Below are positions 44,608 through 55,989 of a stretch of DNA of 64,000 nucleotides, piece after piece. The stretch's first letter is position 1, and the number at the start of each line of letters is the position of its first letter. A model generated the notes under the pieces. That model saw nothing but the letters and a program-made list of their open reading frames with translations. It had not been told where the DNA came from and did not search any database. The stretch is from Gammaproteobacteria bacterium (GTDB taxonomy: Bacteria; Pseudomonadota; Gammaproteobacteria; Burkholderiales; Rhodocyclaceae): contig JAHJHI010000043.1 of assembly GCA_018824085.1 (NCBI GenBank), positions 21,847 through 85,846 of the forward strand, given 5' to 3'. The translations under genes were made by a program, and so were the position numbers.

Positions 44608-45508
44608 TCGAGGTCGTGCCCATCTACACACAGTCCCGCCTCCAGGTGCCCAGCCTCCCGCGCCCAGGTTGCTGTCGACCCCCATCCTGAGTTCCCGCTA
44701 CGAGTCCGACACCAGGGCGCTGTGGATGTACGCGCATCCGATCGGCCGCCCGTGCTTCACGCCGGAGTTGCTCGCCGATGTCGTCGCCCAGCAGCACGAG
44801 GTCGAACTTGCCCAGGGAACGGTGGATTTTTTCCTCAATTGCTCCAGCGTGCCGGGCGTCTACAACCTCGGCGGCGATCTCGACCTGTTCCGCAAGCTCG
44901 TCGAAACGCGCGACGACCAGGCGCTGATGCGCTATGCAGAGGCCTGCATACGCGCCATCAACAACAATGTCGCCGGACTGCACGCCGACGCGGTTTCCAT
45001 GGCGGTCGTGCAGGGAGACGCCCTTGGCGGCGGGTTCGAAGCAGCGCTGTCGTGCCACGTGGTCATCGCGGAACGGGGCGCCAAGCTTGGTTTCCCGGAA
45101 ATGATGTTCAACCTGTTTCCGGGCATGGGCGCCTACAGTCTGGTGGCCCGAAAGGCCGGCCCGCGCATCGCCGAAGACCTGATCCTCAACGCCCGCGTGC
45201 TGCCGGCCGAGAAGATGCATGAACTCGGACTGGTCGACCACCTCGCGGAACCGGGGCGCGGCGAATGGGTCGCGCGCCAGGTGATGCAGTCCATGTCCTC
45301 GCAGCTGAAGGGCTTCCGGGCCTTCCAGCGCGCGAAGATGCACGCCTACGTCCGCCTCACCTACCAGGAGCTGGAAGACGTGACACGTGAATGGGTGCGC
45401 GGCGCAATGAAACTGGATCGCCGCGACCTGCGCACGATGGAACGTCTGGTCAAGGCGCAGAACCGCCTGCATGCAGGTCATGCCTGCAGCGACACGGTCA
45501 GCGCCTGA
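44594..45508 (+). CDS. rpfF: DSF (diffusible signal factor) synthase, RpfF-family crotonase
   Basis: 304 residues. The crotonase core VVQGDALGGGFEAALSCHVV and GAKLGFPEMMFNLFPGMGAY is diagnostic of RpfF/DspI-type enzymes. The two catalytic glutamates map to E149 and E169, spaced exactly as E141/E161 of Xanthomonas RpfF. These enzymes hydrolyse and dehydrate 3-hydroxyacyl-ACP to cis-2-unsaturated fatty-acid signals. The usual partners (RpfC, RpfG or RpfR) are not in the neighbourhood. ATG 44594 follows GAGGAGAG; the open frame from 44501 is less likely. Ends in a shared terminator. Confidence 0.88.
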   Translation: MQVIDRGRAHLHTVPPPGAQPPAPRLLSTPILSSRYESDTRALWMYAHPIGRPCFTPELLADVVAQQHEVELAQGTVDFFLNCSSVPGVYNLGGDLDLFRKLVETRDDQALMRYAEACIRAINNNVAGLHADAVSMAVVQGDALGGGFEAALSCHVVIAERGAKLGFPEMMFNLFPGMGAYSLVARKAGPRIAEDLILNARVLPAEKMHELGLVDHLAEPGRGEWVARQVMQSMSSQLKGFRAFQRAKMHAYVRLTYQELEDVTREWVRGAMKLDRRDLRTMERLVKAQNRLHAGHACSDTVSA

Positions 45509-45517
45509 CGCCCGTCC

Positions 45518-45543
45518 GACCGGTGTGCCTGCGCACACCGGTC
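45518..45543. terminator. Bidirectional terminator
   Basis: GACCGGTGTGC (45518-45528) pairs perfectly with GCACACCGGTC (45533-45543) around CTGC. It separates the convergent DSF synthase and redoxin genes. The U-tract is short on both sides. Confidence 0.7.
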
Positions 45544-45550
45544 ATTCCCT

Positions 45551-46183
45551 TCAGTTCGCGTACTTCACCGAACAACCATAGGGCCGCGTCACCGGCTTGG
45601 CCACCTTGCGCCCGTCCAGCACCGCTTCGATCGCCAGGCGGGCAAACGGCTCGGCTTTCGGGATGTCGGCCGGATCGGCGGACGCAATGCTGTCGATGCC
45701 GCCCATATAGGCCAGCGTCCCGTCCGGGGCAATCACATACATGTGCGGCGTGACCTGGGCGGCATAGGCACGGCCGATGTCGCCCTTCGGATCCAGCAGA
45801 AAATGTGTGGGCACCGCACCGCTGTCACGCATCTCCCGATTGGCAGTCACACCATCGACATGACCCTGCTCGCCCGGCGCCGAACTGGCCACCGTCAGCC
45901 ACACCGCGCCCCTGGCTGTCGCGTCGCGCTGCAGCGCCTGCATGCCACCGCTGCGATACCACTTGGCGACATACGGGCAACCGTCATTCGTCCACTCCAT
46001 CACCACGGTCTTGCCGGCAAGACCGGCCAGCGTCACCGTCCGGCCATTGGAATCCTGCGCAGTGAATGCGGGCGCCGGCTCGCCGACTTTCGGCGCCGCC
46101 AGCGCGCAGGCCCCCGCGAGTCCGAGCGCAATCGCCAGCATTCCGCGGGTGAGCGCCCCGCGCCCGGTCAACAGATGTTTCAT
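45551..46183 (-). CDS. Exported redoxin/thioredoxin-fold protein
   Basis: 210 residues with a signal peptide (ending ACALAA), then a thioredoxin fold of the AhpC/TSA type (KVGEPAPAFTAQDSNGRTVTLAGLAGKTVVMEWTNDGCPYV...). It has a single active-site cysteine in GCPYVAKWY rather than CxxC, as in the CPxVxK subgroup. The downstream half has PTHFLLDPKGDI and YVIAPDGTLAYMGGIDS. It follows the DsbD-like gene by 21 bp and is likely its periplasmic partner. Confidence 0.82.
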   Translation of the reverse strand: MKHLLTGRGALTRGMLAIALGLAGACALAAPKVGEPAPAFTAQDSNGRTVTLAGLAGKTVVMEWTNDGCPYVAKWYRSGGMQALQRDATARGAVWLTVASSAPGEQGHVDGVTANREMRDSGAVPTHFLLDPKGDIGRAYAAQVTPHMYVIAPDGTLAYMGGIDSIASADPADIPKAEPFARLAIEAVLDGRKVAKPVTRPYGCSVKYAN

Positions 46184-46204
46184 CCTTGCTCTCCTTTCAT
46201 GTCA

Positions 46205-48319
46205 TCACGTGCCGATCCGCTCGAGCACGATGCCCTCGGTAAGAATCTGCGGCAAAACCACCGGCGGCGCACCGTCCGGCGGGAAGAACACATAGAGCGG
46301 CACACCGTCTCGGCCGTGCGCACGCAGGAACTCGGTAATGGCCGGGTCGGCACGCGTCCAGTCGCCCTTGAGGTAGTGAATCCCCTGCTGCTCGAAAGCC
46401 TGCCGGACCGCCGGTCGCGACAGCGCCACCTTCTCGTTCATCAGACAGGTGACGCACCAGGCCGCAGTCATGTTCACGAACACCGGCTCCCCCTCGGCAC
46501 GCAACTGTGCCAGCCGCTGCGGCGCGAAGGCCTGCACACCATCCTCCCCCTGTGCTGCGGTCTGCGACGGTAAATCGGGTATCTGCCCGACGGCGACGAA
46601 CACCGGTGAGAGCGCCAGCACCGACGCCAGGCGCCAGACACCGGCACGCGCAGCGCCTGACTGGGCAACGCCGAACAGCCAGGCCGCCAGCGCGAGCAAC
46701 ACGATGGCAATCAGCACCCACAGCACGCCGTCGGCGCCGGTCTGTTTGCCGAGCACCCAGACCAGCCAGACCGCCGCGCCATACATCGGAAACGCCAGCG
46801 CCTGCTTCAGGCGAAGCGTCCACGAGCCGGGTCGCGGCAGATATTGCGCAAGCGCCGGAAAGAAACCCAGCAACAGATAGGGCAGCGCCATCCCGGCACC
46901 GAGTGCGGCAAAGATCGCCAGTGTCTGGCCCGCGGGCGCGGTCAGCGCCGCTGCTATTGCACCGCCCATGAATGGCGCCGTGCACGGCGTGGCGACCACC
47001 ACGGCCAGCGCCCCCGTGAAGAAGCTGCCGCTGAGCCCGTCGCGGGCCGCCAGCGCGTCGCCCGCGTGAACGACGCGCCCGGAAATGTCGAACACGCCGG
47101 ACAGGTTCAATCCGATGGCGGACAGCAGCACCGCCATCGCCGCCACGAACAGTGGCGACTGGAACTGGAATCCCCAGCCGGCCTGCGTCCCGGCGGCGCG
47201 CAGGGCAAGCAGCAGCATCGCGAGCAGCATGAAGGTTGTCGTCACGCCGGCGCCGTAGGCCAGCGACTGCATGCGCACCGCCGCGCGCGCGTGCGTCCCC
47301 ATTTTCGTCAGCGACAGCGCCTTGATCGCCAGCACGGGAAATACGCAGGGCATCAGGTTGAGCAGCACGCCGCCGGCCAGCGCGAGCAGCACGGCGTGCA
47401 GGAAGGGCGGTGCAGGGCCGGACGTCGGCGGCGACGGATTCATCGCGCCCGGAACGTCCGCCGGCAGTGCATCGGCCACCCGCCTGACAGCCGCGGCACG
47501 CGCCGCCGGCGTGCCGGCCGTGGCGATCCACTGCGCGCGTTCGGCACCGTCGCGGTCGCGGATCAGCAGCACGCCAGCGAGTTGCTGCGCGGCATCGAAG
47601 GCCGGTCCGGTCGTCAATGCAAGCCGGAATGCGCCATCGCCCGCCGACGCGGGCTGCGCCGCACCATGTTCGACCATGCCCCAGTCCGCCGGAAAGAACC
47701 GTGCACTCGCGATGCGCGACACATCATCACCGCGCAGCGACAGCGTGCCATCCGCTCCGACCGTCGCGCGATAGGGCGAAGGCGCGGGTTCGGCCACTCG
47801 CGCCGCGTCAAATTGCGGTGCTGCGGACGATGGCTTTGCCGGTCCGGCGGGAAACACCAGCCGGAACACACCCTCTTCCGGAATGCAGATGTCCTTGCAG
47901 ACCAGCCAGCGCGCCTTCGCCGCCACGTTCACGGGCAACGTCGTCGTCGCCGGCAGCTTGATCCCGAACGGCAGCAGCACGTTGCCTTCGTGCACGAACG
48001 TGGTCACCGGCCCATCGACATGAACCTTCGGCGCCGGCCAGCGGATATCCGACACGACGCTCGCGTCCGGCGCATACAGATCGATCGCCGGCGCCTGCCC
48101 CGCGTCGCCCGGGTTCATCCAGTAGATGTGCCAGCCCGGCGACAGCACGAACCGCAGCCCAAGTTCGAGCGCGGCGTCAGGTCCGGCCGTATCGACCGAC
48201 GACACGAGCGTGACCTTCGCGCGCGGACTGACGACGGGAGCGCTCTCCAGCGCAAGCGCGCACCGGCTGGACAGACTCGCCAGCAGCGCCGCAAACAGGA
48301 CGGGAAGAATGCGTTTCAT
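46205..48319 (-). CDS. DsbD/ScsB-like protein-disulfide reductase
   Basis: 704 residues: signal peptide, an N-terminal periplasmic domain with a cysteine pair (WLVCKDICIPEEG), an eight-helix CcdA-like membrane domain with redox cysteines in LMPCVFPVLAIKAL and VATPCTAPFMGGA, and a C-terminal thioredoxin domain with CxxC in AAWCVTCLMNEK (about 619-622). It carries electrons from cytoplasmic thioredoxin across the membrane to periplasmic partners, probably the adjacent redoxin. ATG 48319 (MKRILPVLFAALLASLSS) gives the signal peptide; an ATG 16 codons earlier is possible. Confidence 0.9.
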   Translation of the reverse strand: MKRILPVLFAALLASLSSRCALALESAPVVSPRAKVTLVSSVDTAGPDAALELGLRFVLSPGWHIYWMNPGDAGQAPAIDLYAPDASVVSDIRWPAPKVHVDGPVTTFVHEGNVLLPFGIKLPATTTLPVNVAAKARWLVCKDICIPEEGVFRLVFPAGPAKPSSAAPQFDAARVAEPAPSPYRATVGADGTLSLRGDDVSRIASARFFPADWGMVEHGAAQPASAGDGAFRLALTTGPAFDAAQQLAGVLLIRDRDGAERAQWIATAGTPAARAAAVRRVADALPADVPGAMNPSPPTSGPAPPFLHAVLLALAGGVLLNLMPCVFPVLAIKALSLTKMGTHARAAVRMQSLAYGAGVTTTFMLLAMLLLALRAAGTQAGWGFQFQSPLFVAAMAVLLSAIGLNLSGVFDISGRVVHAGDALAARDGLSGSFFTGALAVVVATPCTAPFMGGAIAAALTAPAGQTLAIFAALGAGMALPYLLLGFFPALAQYLPRPGSWTLRLKQALAFPMYGAAVWLVWVLGKQTGADGVLWVLIAIVLLALAAWLFGVAQSGAARAGVWRLASVLALSPVFVAVGQIPDLPSQTAAQGEDGVQAFAPQRLAQLRAEGEPVFVNMTAAWCVTCLMNEKVALSRPAVRQAFEQQGIHYLKGDWTRADPAITEFLRAHGRDGVPLYVFFPPDGAPPVVLPQILTEGIVLERIGT

Positions 48320-48424
48320 GCAGCAAAGATCACCGCGCGGCGGAACAGTTCCACCGCTGGCGGCCATGCCGGCTCAGCGGCTGCGCAGCGTGATCGGTAC
48401 GGAGGATTGCAGCCGCGCTGCGGC

Positions 48425-50464
<2,040 letters not shown>

Positions 50465-50613
50465 GATAGAATTTTGCGTTGCACAAATATTGCCTGACAG
50501 TGACTGCGGCATTGCAGCAGCGTTCGGCTCAGGCAGACATTAACGCGTTTTGCACCTGTCGTTTAACCGCACCGCCCATACCGGGTGACAACCCTCAGCA
50601 CTTCGGAGCACGC

Positions 50614-51819
50614 ATGAACCCGTCTGTCTTCTCGTCCGTGGACATGGCACCGCGCGACCCCATCCTGGGCCTGACCGAGGCCTACAACACCGATGCCCGC
50701 ACCAACAAGGTGAATCTGGGCGTGGGCGTGTACTACGACGACGCGGGCAAGCTGCCGCTGCTGCGTGCAGTGCGCGCCGCGGAAGAAGCGCGCATGAAGA
50801 ATACGCCGCCGCGCGGCTACCAGCCCATCGAAGGTGCACCGGCCTACAACAAGGCGGTGCAGGACCTGCTGTTCGGTCAGGGTGCGGCGCTGACGGCCGA
50901 CGGACGCGTGGTGAGCGCGCAGGCGCTCGGCGGTACCGGCGCGCTGAAGATCGGCGGCGACTTCCTGAAGCGCCTGCTGCCGCAGTCGAAGGTGTACATC
51001 AGCGATCCGAGCTGGGAAAACCACCGTGCACTGTTCGAAGCCTGCGGTTTCGAGGTCGATGTCTATCCCTACTTCGACGCGGAAACGCGCGGTGTGCGTT
51101 TCGACGCGATGATCGCCCACCTCAAGTCGCTGCCGGCCAGCGCCGTCGTGCTGCTGCATGCGTGCTGCCACAACCCGACCGGCGCCGACCTGACGGACGC
51201 GCAGTGGGCTGAAGTGGTCGAGGTGTGCAAGGCGCGCAATCTCGTGCCCTTCCTCGACATGGCCTATCAGGGCTTCGCCGACAGCATCGAGCAGGACGCC
51301 ATCGCGGTGCGCCTTTTCGTGCAGTCGGGCATGAGTTTCGTCATTTCCAGCTCGTTCTCGAAGTCGTTCTCGCTGTATGGCGAGCGCGTCGGCGCGCTGT
51401 CCATCGTCACCGCCAGCAAGGACGAAGCTGCGCGCGTGCTGAGCCAGCTCAAGCGCACCATCCGCACCAACTACTCCAACCCGCCGACGCACGGTGGCGC
51501 CATCGTCGCAGCCGTGCTGGCGACGCCGGAACTGCGTGCGATGTGGGAAGAGGAACTTGGCGAAATGCGTGATCGCATCCGCGCGATGCGCACCGGGCTG
51601 GTCGAGAAGCTCGCCGCACGCGGCGTCGCACGCGACTTTTCCTTCGTCGCACGCCAGCGCGGCATGTTCAGCTACACCGGACTGACCGTGCAGCAGGTCG
51701 ATCGCCTGCGCGACGAGTTCGGCATCTACGCGGTCGGTACCGGCCGCATCTGCCTGGCCGCGCTGAACTCGAAGAACGTCGACTACGTGGCCGATTCGCT
51801 GGCCATCATCCTGAAGTAA
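50614..51819 (+). CDS. Aspartate/aromatic amino-acid aminotransferase (class I, AspC/TyrB family)
   Basis: 401 residues. PLP enzyme: NLGVGVYYDDAGKLPLLRAV near the start, ACCHNPTGADLT, the Schiff-base lysine in SSSFSKSFSLYGERVG, NYSNPPTHGG and a C-terminal GRICLAALNSKN. It transfers amino groups between aspartate, tyrosine or phenylalanine and 2-oxoglutarate. AspC and TyrB cannot be separated by eye. ATG 50614 follows GGAG; the frame upstream to 50479 is probably promoter DNA shared with uvrB. Confidence 0.92.
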   Translation: MNPSVFSSVDMAPRDPILGLTEAYNTDARTNKVNLGVGVYYDDAGKLPLLRAVRAAEEARMKNTPPRGYQPIEGAPAYNKAVQDLLFGQGAALTADGRVVSAQALGGTGALKIGGDFLKRLLPQSKVYISDPSWENHRALFEACGFEVDVYPYFDAETRGVRFDAMIAHLKSLPASAVVLLHACCHNPTGADLTDAQWAEVVEVCKARNLVPFLDMAYQGFADSIEQDAIAVRLFVQSGMSFVISSSFSKSFSLYGERVGALSIVTASKDEAARVLSQLKRTIRTNYSNPPTHGGAIVAAVLATPELRAMWEEELGEMRDRIRAMRTGLVEKLAARGVARDFSFVARQRGMFSYTGLTVQQVDRLRDEFGIYAVGTGRICLAALNSKNVDYVADSLAIILK

Positions 51820-51824
51820 GACTT

Positions 51825-51895
51825 GCCGCACAGGGCAGCCCTCCCCGGGCGGCCCTGTGCGGCGACATCAAGCGGGCGAGTACATGCCCGCTTGA
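51825..51895. terminator. Two tandem hairpins between convergent genes
   Basis: GCCGCACAGGGC (51825-51836) pairs with GCCCTGTGCGGC (51852-51863). TCAAGCGGGC (51868-51877) pairs with GCCCGCTTGA (51886-51895). They terminate the aminotransferase (plus) and gdhA (minus) transcripts respectively or jointly. Confidence 0.7.
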
Positions 51896-51907
51896 GCCAC
51901 CTCCAAG

Positions 51908-53254
51908 TCAGATCACGCCCTGCGCCAGCATGGCGTCCGCCACCTTCACGAAGCCGGCGATGTTCGCGCCATCCACATAGCTGACACGTCCGTCCGCACG
52001 CTTGCCGTACTGCAGGCACGCCGCGTGGATGCCCTGCATGATGTGCAGCAGACGGTTGTCGACCTCGTCGCGCGACCACGACAGGCGATTCGCGTTCTGG
52101 CTCATTTCCAGACCGGACGTCGCCACGCCACCCGCATTGCTCGCCTTGCCGGGTGCGTACAGCACGCCGGACGCCTCGAACAGCTTCGCCGCCTCGATCG
52201 TCGACGGCATGTTGGCGCCTTCGGCGACGCACTTCACGCCATTGCCGATCAGCGTGCGCGCATCGCTTTCGTCCAGTTCGTTCTGCGTCGCGCAGGGCAG
52301 TGCCACGTCGACCGGCACATGCCACGGGCGCACGCCGGCTTCGTAGCGCGCACCGATGCGCTTCGCGTAGTCGCTGACACGGCCGTACTCGTGGTTCTTC
52401 ACCTGCATCAGCAGCGCCAGCTTTTCCGTGGTGAAACCGTCCTCGTCGATGACGGTGCCGCCGGAATCCGACGCCGTGACGACCTTGGCGCCAAGTGCCA
52501 GCGCCTTCTCGATCGCGTACTGCGCCACATTGCCCGAACCGGAAACGGCGACGCGCATGTCGACGATGGAAAGTCCGGCGTGACACAGCATTTCCTCGGC
52601 GAAATACACGGTGCCATACCCGGTCGCTTCGGGACGGATCAGCGACCCGCCGAAACTCAGGCCCTTGCCGGTGAAGACGCAGTCGGCGCGGTTGCTGAGC
52701 TTCTTCATCATGCCGGCCATATAACCCACTTCGCGACCGCCGACGCCGATGTCACCCGCCGGCACATCGGTGTCAGCGCCGATGTGGCGGAACAGCTCCG
52801 ACACGAAGGCCTGGCAGAAGCGCATCACCTCGCCCTGGCTGCGCCCCTTCGGGTCGAAGTCCGAGCCGCCCTTGCCGCCGCCCATGGGCAGCGTCGTCAA
52901 CGCATTCTTGAACGTCTGCTCGAACGCCAGAAACTTCAGGATCGACAGATTCACCGACGGATGGAAACGGATGCCGCCCTTGTACGGGCCAATGGAGGCG
53001 CTGTGCTGGATGCGGTAGCCGCGATTCACCTGCACGTCGCCATGGTCGTCCACCCAGGACACACGGAACATGAGCGCGCGCTCCGGCTCGACGAGCCGCT
53101 CGAGCAGGGCCTGGTCGGCGTAGCGCGGATTGGCCAGGATGAAGGGCCACAGGCTCTCCATCACTTCCGTCACGGCCTGAATGAATTCCGGTTGCCCCGG
53201 ATTGCGCGCCTCGACGGATGCGAGGAAATCCTTGAGATTGCTGTACTTCAACAT
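51908..53254 (-). CDS. gdhA: NADP-specific glutamate dehydrogenase
   Basis: 448 residues, like E. coli GdhA (447). It makes glutamate from 2-oxoglutarate and ammonium. Motifs: GPYKGGIRFHPSVNLSILKFLAFEQ, LPMGGGKGGSDFDPKG (catalytic Lys region), VPAGDIGVGGREVGYM, the nucleotide fold VSGSGNVAQYAIEKA, and EGANMPST. ATG 53254 gives the family N-terminus. It is divergent from the ammonium transporter, giving an ammonium uptake/assimilation pair. Confidence 0.96.
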   Translation of the reverse strand: MLKYSNLKDFLASVEARNPGQPEFIQAVTEVMESLWPFILANPRYADQALLERLVEPERALMFRVSWVDDHGDVQVNRGYRIQHSASIGPYKGGIRFHPSVNLSILKFLAFEQTFKNALTTLPMGGGKGGSDFDPKGRSQGEVMRFCQAFVSELFRHIGADTDVPAGDIGVGGREVGYMAGMMKKLSNRADCVFTGKGLSFGGSLIRPEATGYGTVYFAEEMLCHAGLSIVDMRVAVSGSGNVAQYAIEKALALGAKVVTASDSGGTVIDEDGFTTEKLALLMQVKNHEYGRVSDYAKRIGARYEAGVRPWHVPVDVALPCATQNELDESDARTLIGNGVKCVAEGANMPSTIEAAKLFEASGVLYAPGKASNAGGVATSGLEMSQNANRLSWSRDEVDNRLLHIMQGIHAACLQYGKRADGRVSYVDGANIAGFVKVADAMLAQGVI

Positions 53255-53479
53255 TGCCTCCAGATGAGCACCCGTTCGGGCCGGGTCGTATCGCACCAAA
53301 AGCGGGCATTCTGATTGATAAAGACGTTTTACGCACAACTGCGGTGCGAAGCCTCGCGGCCGCCGACGCCCACCCACACCTGCAATGCACGATTACGGTT
53401 CGCGGACTTCACGCCCTGGTGCGCGCTGGCGGCCGACGCCCGGCAAACGTGCATATTTACCGGGCGCGACGCCGCAACA

Positions 53480-53495
53480 TGGTGCGCTCCTTGCT
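53480..53495 (+). promoter_or_regulatory. Probable sigma-54 promoter of the ammonium transporter gene
   Basis: TGGTGCGCTCCTTGCT matches TGGCACG-N4-TTGCT except at two positions in the -24 box and keeps the 10-bp GG/GC spacing. Transcription would start near 53506, 23 nt before the ATG. About 90 bp upstream (53386-53402) TGCACG-N5-GGTTCG resembles an NtrC site. Nitrogen control of amt genes by NtrC/RpoN is well established. Confidence 0.6.
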
Positions 53496-53528
53496 GGCGG
53501 CACTGCCACGTTACATCGTGGAGACATC

Positions 53529-54731
53529 ATGGAAAGTTTCAAAACGTCCACCGACGTGCTGTTCATATTGCTGGGCGCCATCATGGTGCTCGCGATGCAC
53601 GCCGGTTTTGCATTCCTTGAAGTGGGTACGGTCAGGCGCAAGAACCAGGTCAATGCGCTGGTGAAGATCCTGGTCGATTTCTGCGTGTCGACGCTACTCT
53701 ACTTCTTCGTCGGGTACGGCATCGCCTACGGCGTCCATTTCATGGGCAGCGCCACCTCGCTGGCCGCATCCAGCGGCTATGAGCTGGTGAAGTTCTTCTT
53801 CCTGCTCACGTTCGCCGCGGCCATTCCGGCCATCGTGTCCGGCGGCATCGCAGAGCGCGCCCGCTTCTGGCCCCAGCTGAGCGCCACCGCACTGATCGTC
53901 GGCCTGCTCTATCCGCTGTTCGAAGGCATGGTGTGGAACGGCAACTTCGGCTTCCAGAGCTGGCTCGAAGCACAGTTTGGTCACCCCTTCCACGACTTTG
54001 CCGGCTCGGTCGTCGTACATGCGTTCGGCGGCTGGGTCGCTCTGGCGGCCGTTGCGCTGCTCGGCCCGCGACGCGGCCGCTACTCGCGCGACGGCGGCAT
54101 TGCGGCGCATCCGCCATCCAGCATTCCCTTCCTCGCGCTCGGCGCATGGATACTGACGGTCGGCTGGTTCGGCTTCAACGTCATGAGCGCCCAGCGTCTG
54201 GAAGCGGTCAACGGTCTGGTCGCCGTCAACTCGCTGATGGCCATGGTGGGCGGCACGCTGGCGGCGCTGGTGGCCGGCCGCAACGACCCGGGCTTCGTTC
54301 ACAACGGACCGCTCGCCGGGCTGGTGGCCGTATGCGCCGGATCGGATCTGATGCACCCGCTCGGTGCGCTGGTCACCGGTGCCATCGCCGGCGGCCTGTT
54401 CGTGCTCATGTTCACGTTGACGCAGAACCGCTGGAAGATCGACGACGTGCTCGGCGTATGGCCGCTGCACGGCCTGTGTGGCGCCTGGGGAGGCATCGCG
54501 GCCGGCGTGTTCGGACTTGAGGCATTCGGCGGCCTCGGCCAGGTGAGCTTCGCCTCGCAGCTGGCCGGAACGGTGGCCGGCGTGGCCATCGCGCTCTCCG
54601 GCGGCGCGCTGATCTACGGCGTCATCCGGATGACGGTCGGCATCCGGCTCGACCCCGAACAGGAGTACGAAGGCGCCGACCTCGCGATACACCGCATCAG
54701 CGCCTCGCCGGAACGCGAAACGCTCTGGTGA
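53529..54731 (+). CDS. amt: Ammonium transporter
   Basis: A 400-residue Amt/Rh-family channel with 11 TM helices. The twin pore histidines are visible in SVVVHAFGGWVALAA and PLHGLCGAWGGIAAG, and the family block ATSLAASSGYELVKFFFLLTFAAAIPAIVSGGIAERARF is present, as are AFLEVGTVRRKN near the N-terminus. It imports ammonium as NH3/NH4+. No signal sequence precedes the first helix. ATG 53529 lies after GGAGAC. No glnK is adjacent. Divergent from gdhA. Confidence 0.95.
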   Translation: MESFKTSTDVLFILLGAIMVLAMHAGFAFLEVGTVRRKNQVNALVKILVDFCVSTLLYFFVGYGIAYGVHFMGSATSLAASSGYELVKFFFLLTFAAAIPAIVSGGIAERARFWPQLSATALIVGLLYPLFEGMVWNGNFGFQSWLEAQFGHPFHDFAGSVVVHAFGGWVALAAVALLGPRRGRYSRDGGIAAHPPSSIPFLALGAWILTVGWFGFNVMSAQRLEAVNGLVAVNSLMAMVGGTLAALVAGRNDPGFVHNGPLAGLVAVCAGSDLMHPLGALVTGAIAGGLFVLMFTLTQNRWKIDDVLGVWPLHGLCGAWGGIAAGVFGLEAFGGLGQVSFASQLAGTVAGVAIALSGGALIYGVIRMTVGIRLDPEQEYEGADLAIHRISASPERETLW

Positions 54732-54828
54732 GGCGACGAACGGCGCGGGATGGTGCCAGTCGGCGACAGCCGACAGCATTGCGGCGCACAAGCAGGCAGA
54801 ATCCGGGGATAACTCGACGGAGCTCCCC

Positions 54829-55971
54829 ATGCACATCGCACGTACTGCCTTGCCCGCGCTGTTGCTCTGCGCGTTTGCCTCGCCGGCCCAGGCCGACGTC
54901 CTGCTCGCCACGCGGCAGACGGTGGTCGAACCCGGCCTTCCGCTGACGCTGACGGTCATCTCGACCGCCGGCGAAACACTGCCCGATGAATTGCCGGCGC
55001 GCGTCGTCGTCGGTGCGCGCGCCGTGCCGCTGTCGCTGAAGGCGCGCGCCGATGGCAAGGACGGACGGCGCGAGTACGCGGCCACCTTTCCGCCCGAACT
55101 CGAAGGCACCGGCCGGCTCGAACTCACGCAGCAAACGTCCAGCGTACTGCTCGTCCAGTTGCTGCCGGGCGCGCGCGCCGGTGCCAGCGTCGACAATCTC
55201 GCCCGCATCCGTGGCGAAGAAGAAACGACCGGCGTCGTGAATCTGGGCAAGCGTGCCCCGTCGCTCAGCGAACACGAACCGATGTATTTCGTCGCCGGAT
55301 CGCGCGGTCCGACCACGGCGCGCTTCCAGCTGTCGTTCAAGTACCGCATCTTCGACCCGGACGGATGGGTGTCCGACCTGCCGGTCGGGCAGGCGCTGAC
55401 CGGTCTCTACCTCGGCTACACGCAGACGTCGATCTGGGACTGGAGCGGTGACTCCAAGCCCTTCCGCGACACGACCTACAAGCCGAGCTTCTTCTACCAG
55501 CTCGGCCCCTACCGCAGGATCGGCTCGCGCCACACGCTGTCGGCGCAGGCCGGCTATGAACATCAGTCCAACGGACGTGCCGGCATCGAGTCGCGCTCGA
55601 TCGACACGCTGTTCCTGAAGCCGACCTGGCGCTGGGACATCGACGGCGACACGCACTTCTCGGCCGCGGTAAAGCTGTTCGGTTACCTCGAGAAGGAATC
55701 GACCAACCGCGACATCGCCGACTATCGCGGTTATGCGCTGCTCAACATGCGCTACGGCAATGACGACGGCTGGCTGATCCAGGCAGAGGGCTATCCGGGC
55801 GACAAGGGCTCGCTGCAGCTCGACCTGTCCTACCGGCTCAAGCGCGTGCTGCTGTCGGACGCCGGCGGCTTCCTGCACTTCCAGTACTTCAACGGCTACG
55901 GCGAAAGCATGCTCGATTACAACCGCGGCGGCCCGGCGCAGTTCCGGGTCGGCTTCTCCATCGTCCGCTGA
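54829..55971 (+). CDS. pldA: Outer-membrane phospholipase A (OMPLA)
   Basis: 380 residues: signal peptide (ending SPAQA), an N-terminal domain of about 110 residues and a 12-strand barrel. Catalytic residues are in YEHQSNGRAG (His about 245, Ser +2, Asn in RAGIESRSID or NG segment), the HxSNG signature of OMPLA. The enzyme dimerises with Ca2+ and hydrolyses misplaced phospholipids. The barrel includes SFKYRIF, YLGYTQTSIWDW, FFYQLGPY and ends RVGFSIVR. ATG 54829. Confidence 0.93.
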   Translation: MHIARTALPALLLCAFASPAQADVLLATRQTVVEPGLPLTLTVISTAGETLPDELPARVVVGARAVPLSLKARADGKDGRREYAATFPPELEGTGRLELTQQTSSVLLVQLLPGARAGASVDNLARIRGEEETTGVVNLGKRAPSLSEHEPMYFVAGSRGPTTARFQLSFKYRIFDPDGWVSDLPVGQALTGLYLGYTQTSIWDWSGDSKPFRDTTYKPSFFYQLGPYRRIGSRHTLSAQAGYEHQSNGRAGIESRSIDTLFLKPTWRWDIDGDTHFSAAVKLFGYLEKESTNRDIADYRGYALLNMRYGNDDGWLIQAEGYPGDKGSLQLDLSYRLKRVLLSDAGGFLHFQYFNGYGESMLDYNRGGPAQFRVGFSIVR

Positions 55972-55989
55972 CCCCCTTCGCCGACGTGC

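Noticed and set aside
50465..50613. LexA box in front of uvrB
   Set aside because: Only partial CTGT or ACAG halves were found; none with the 8-bp spacing.
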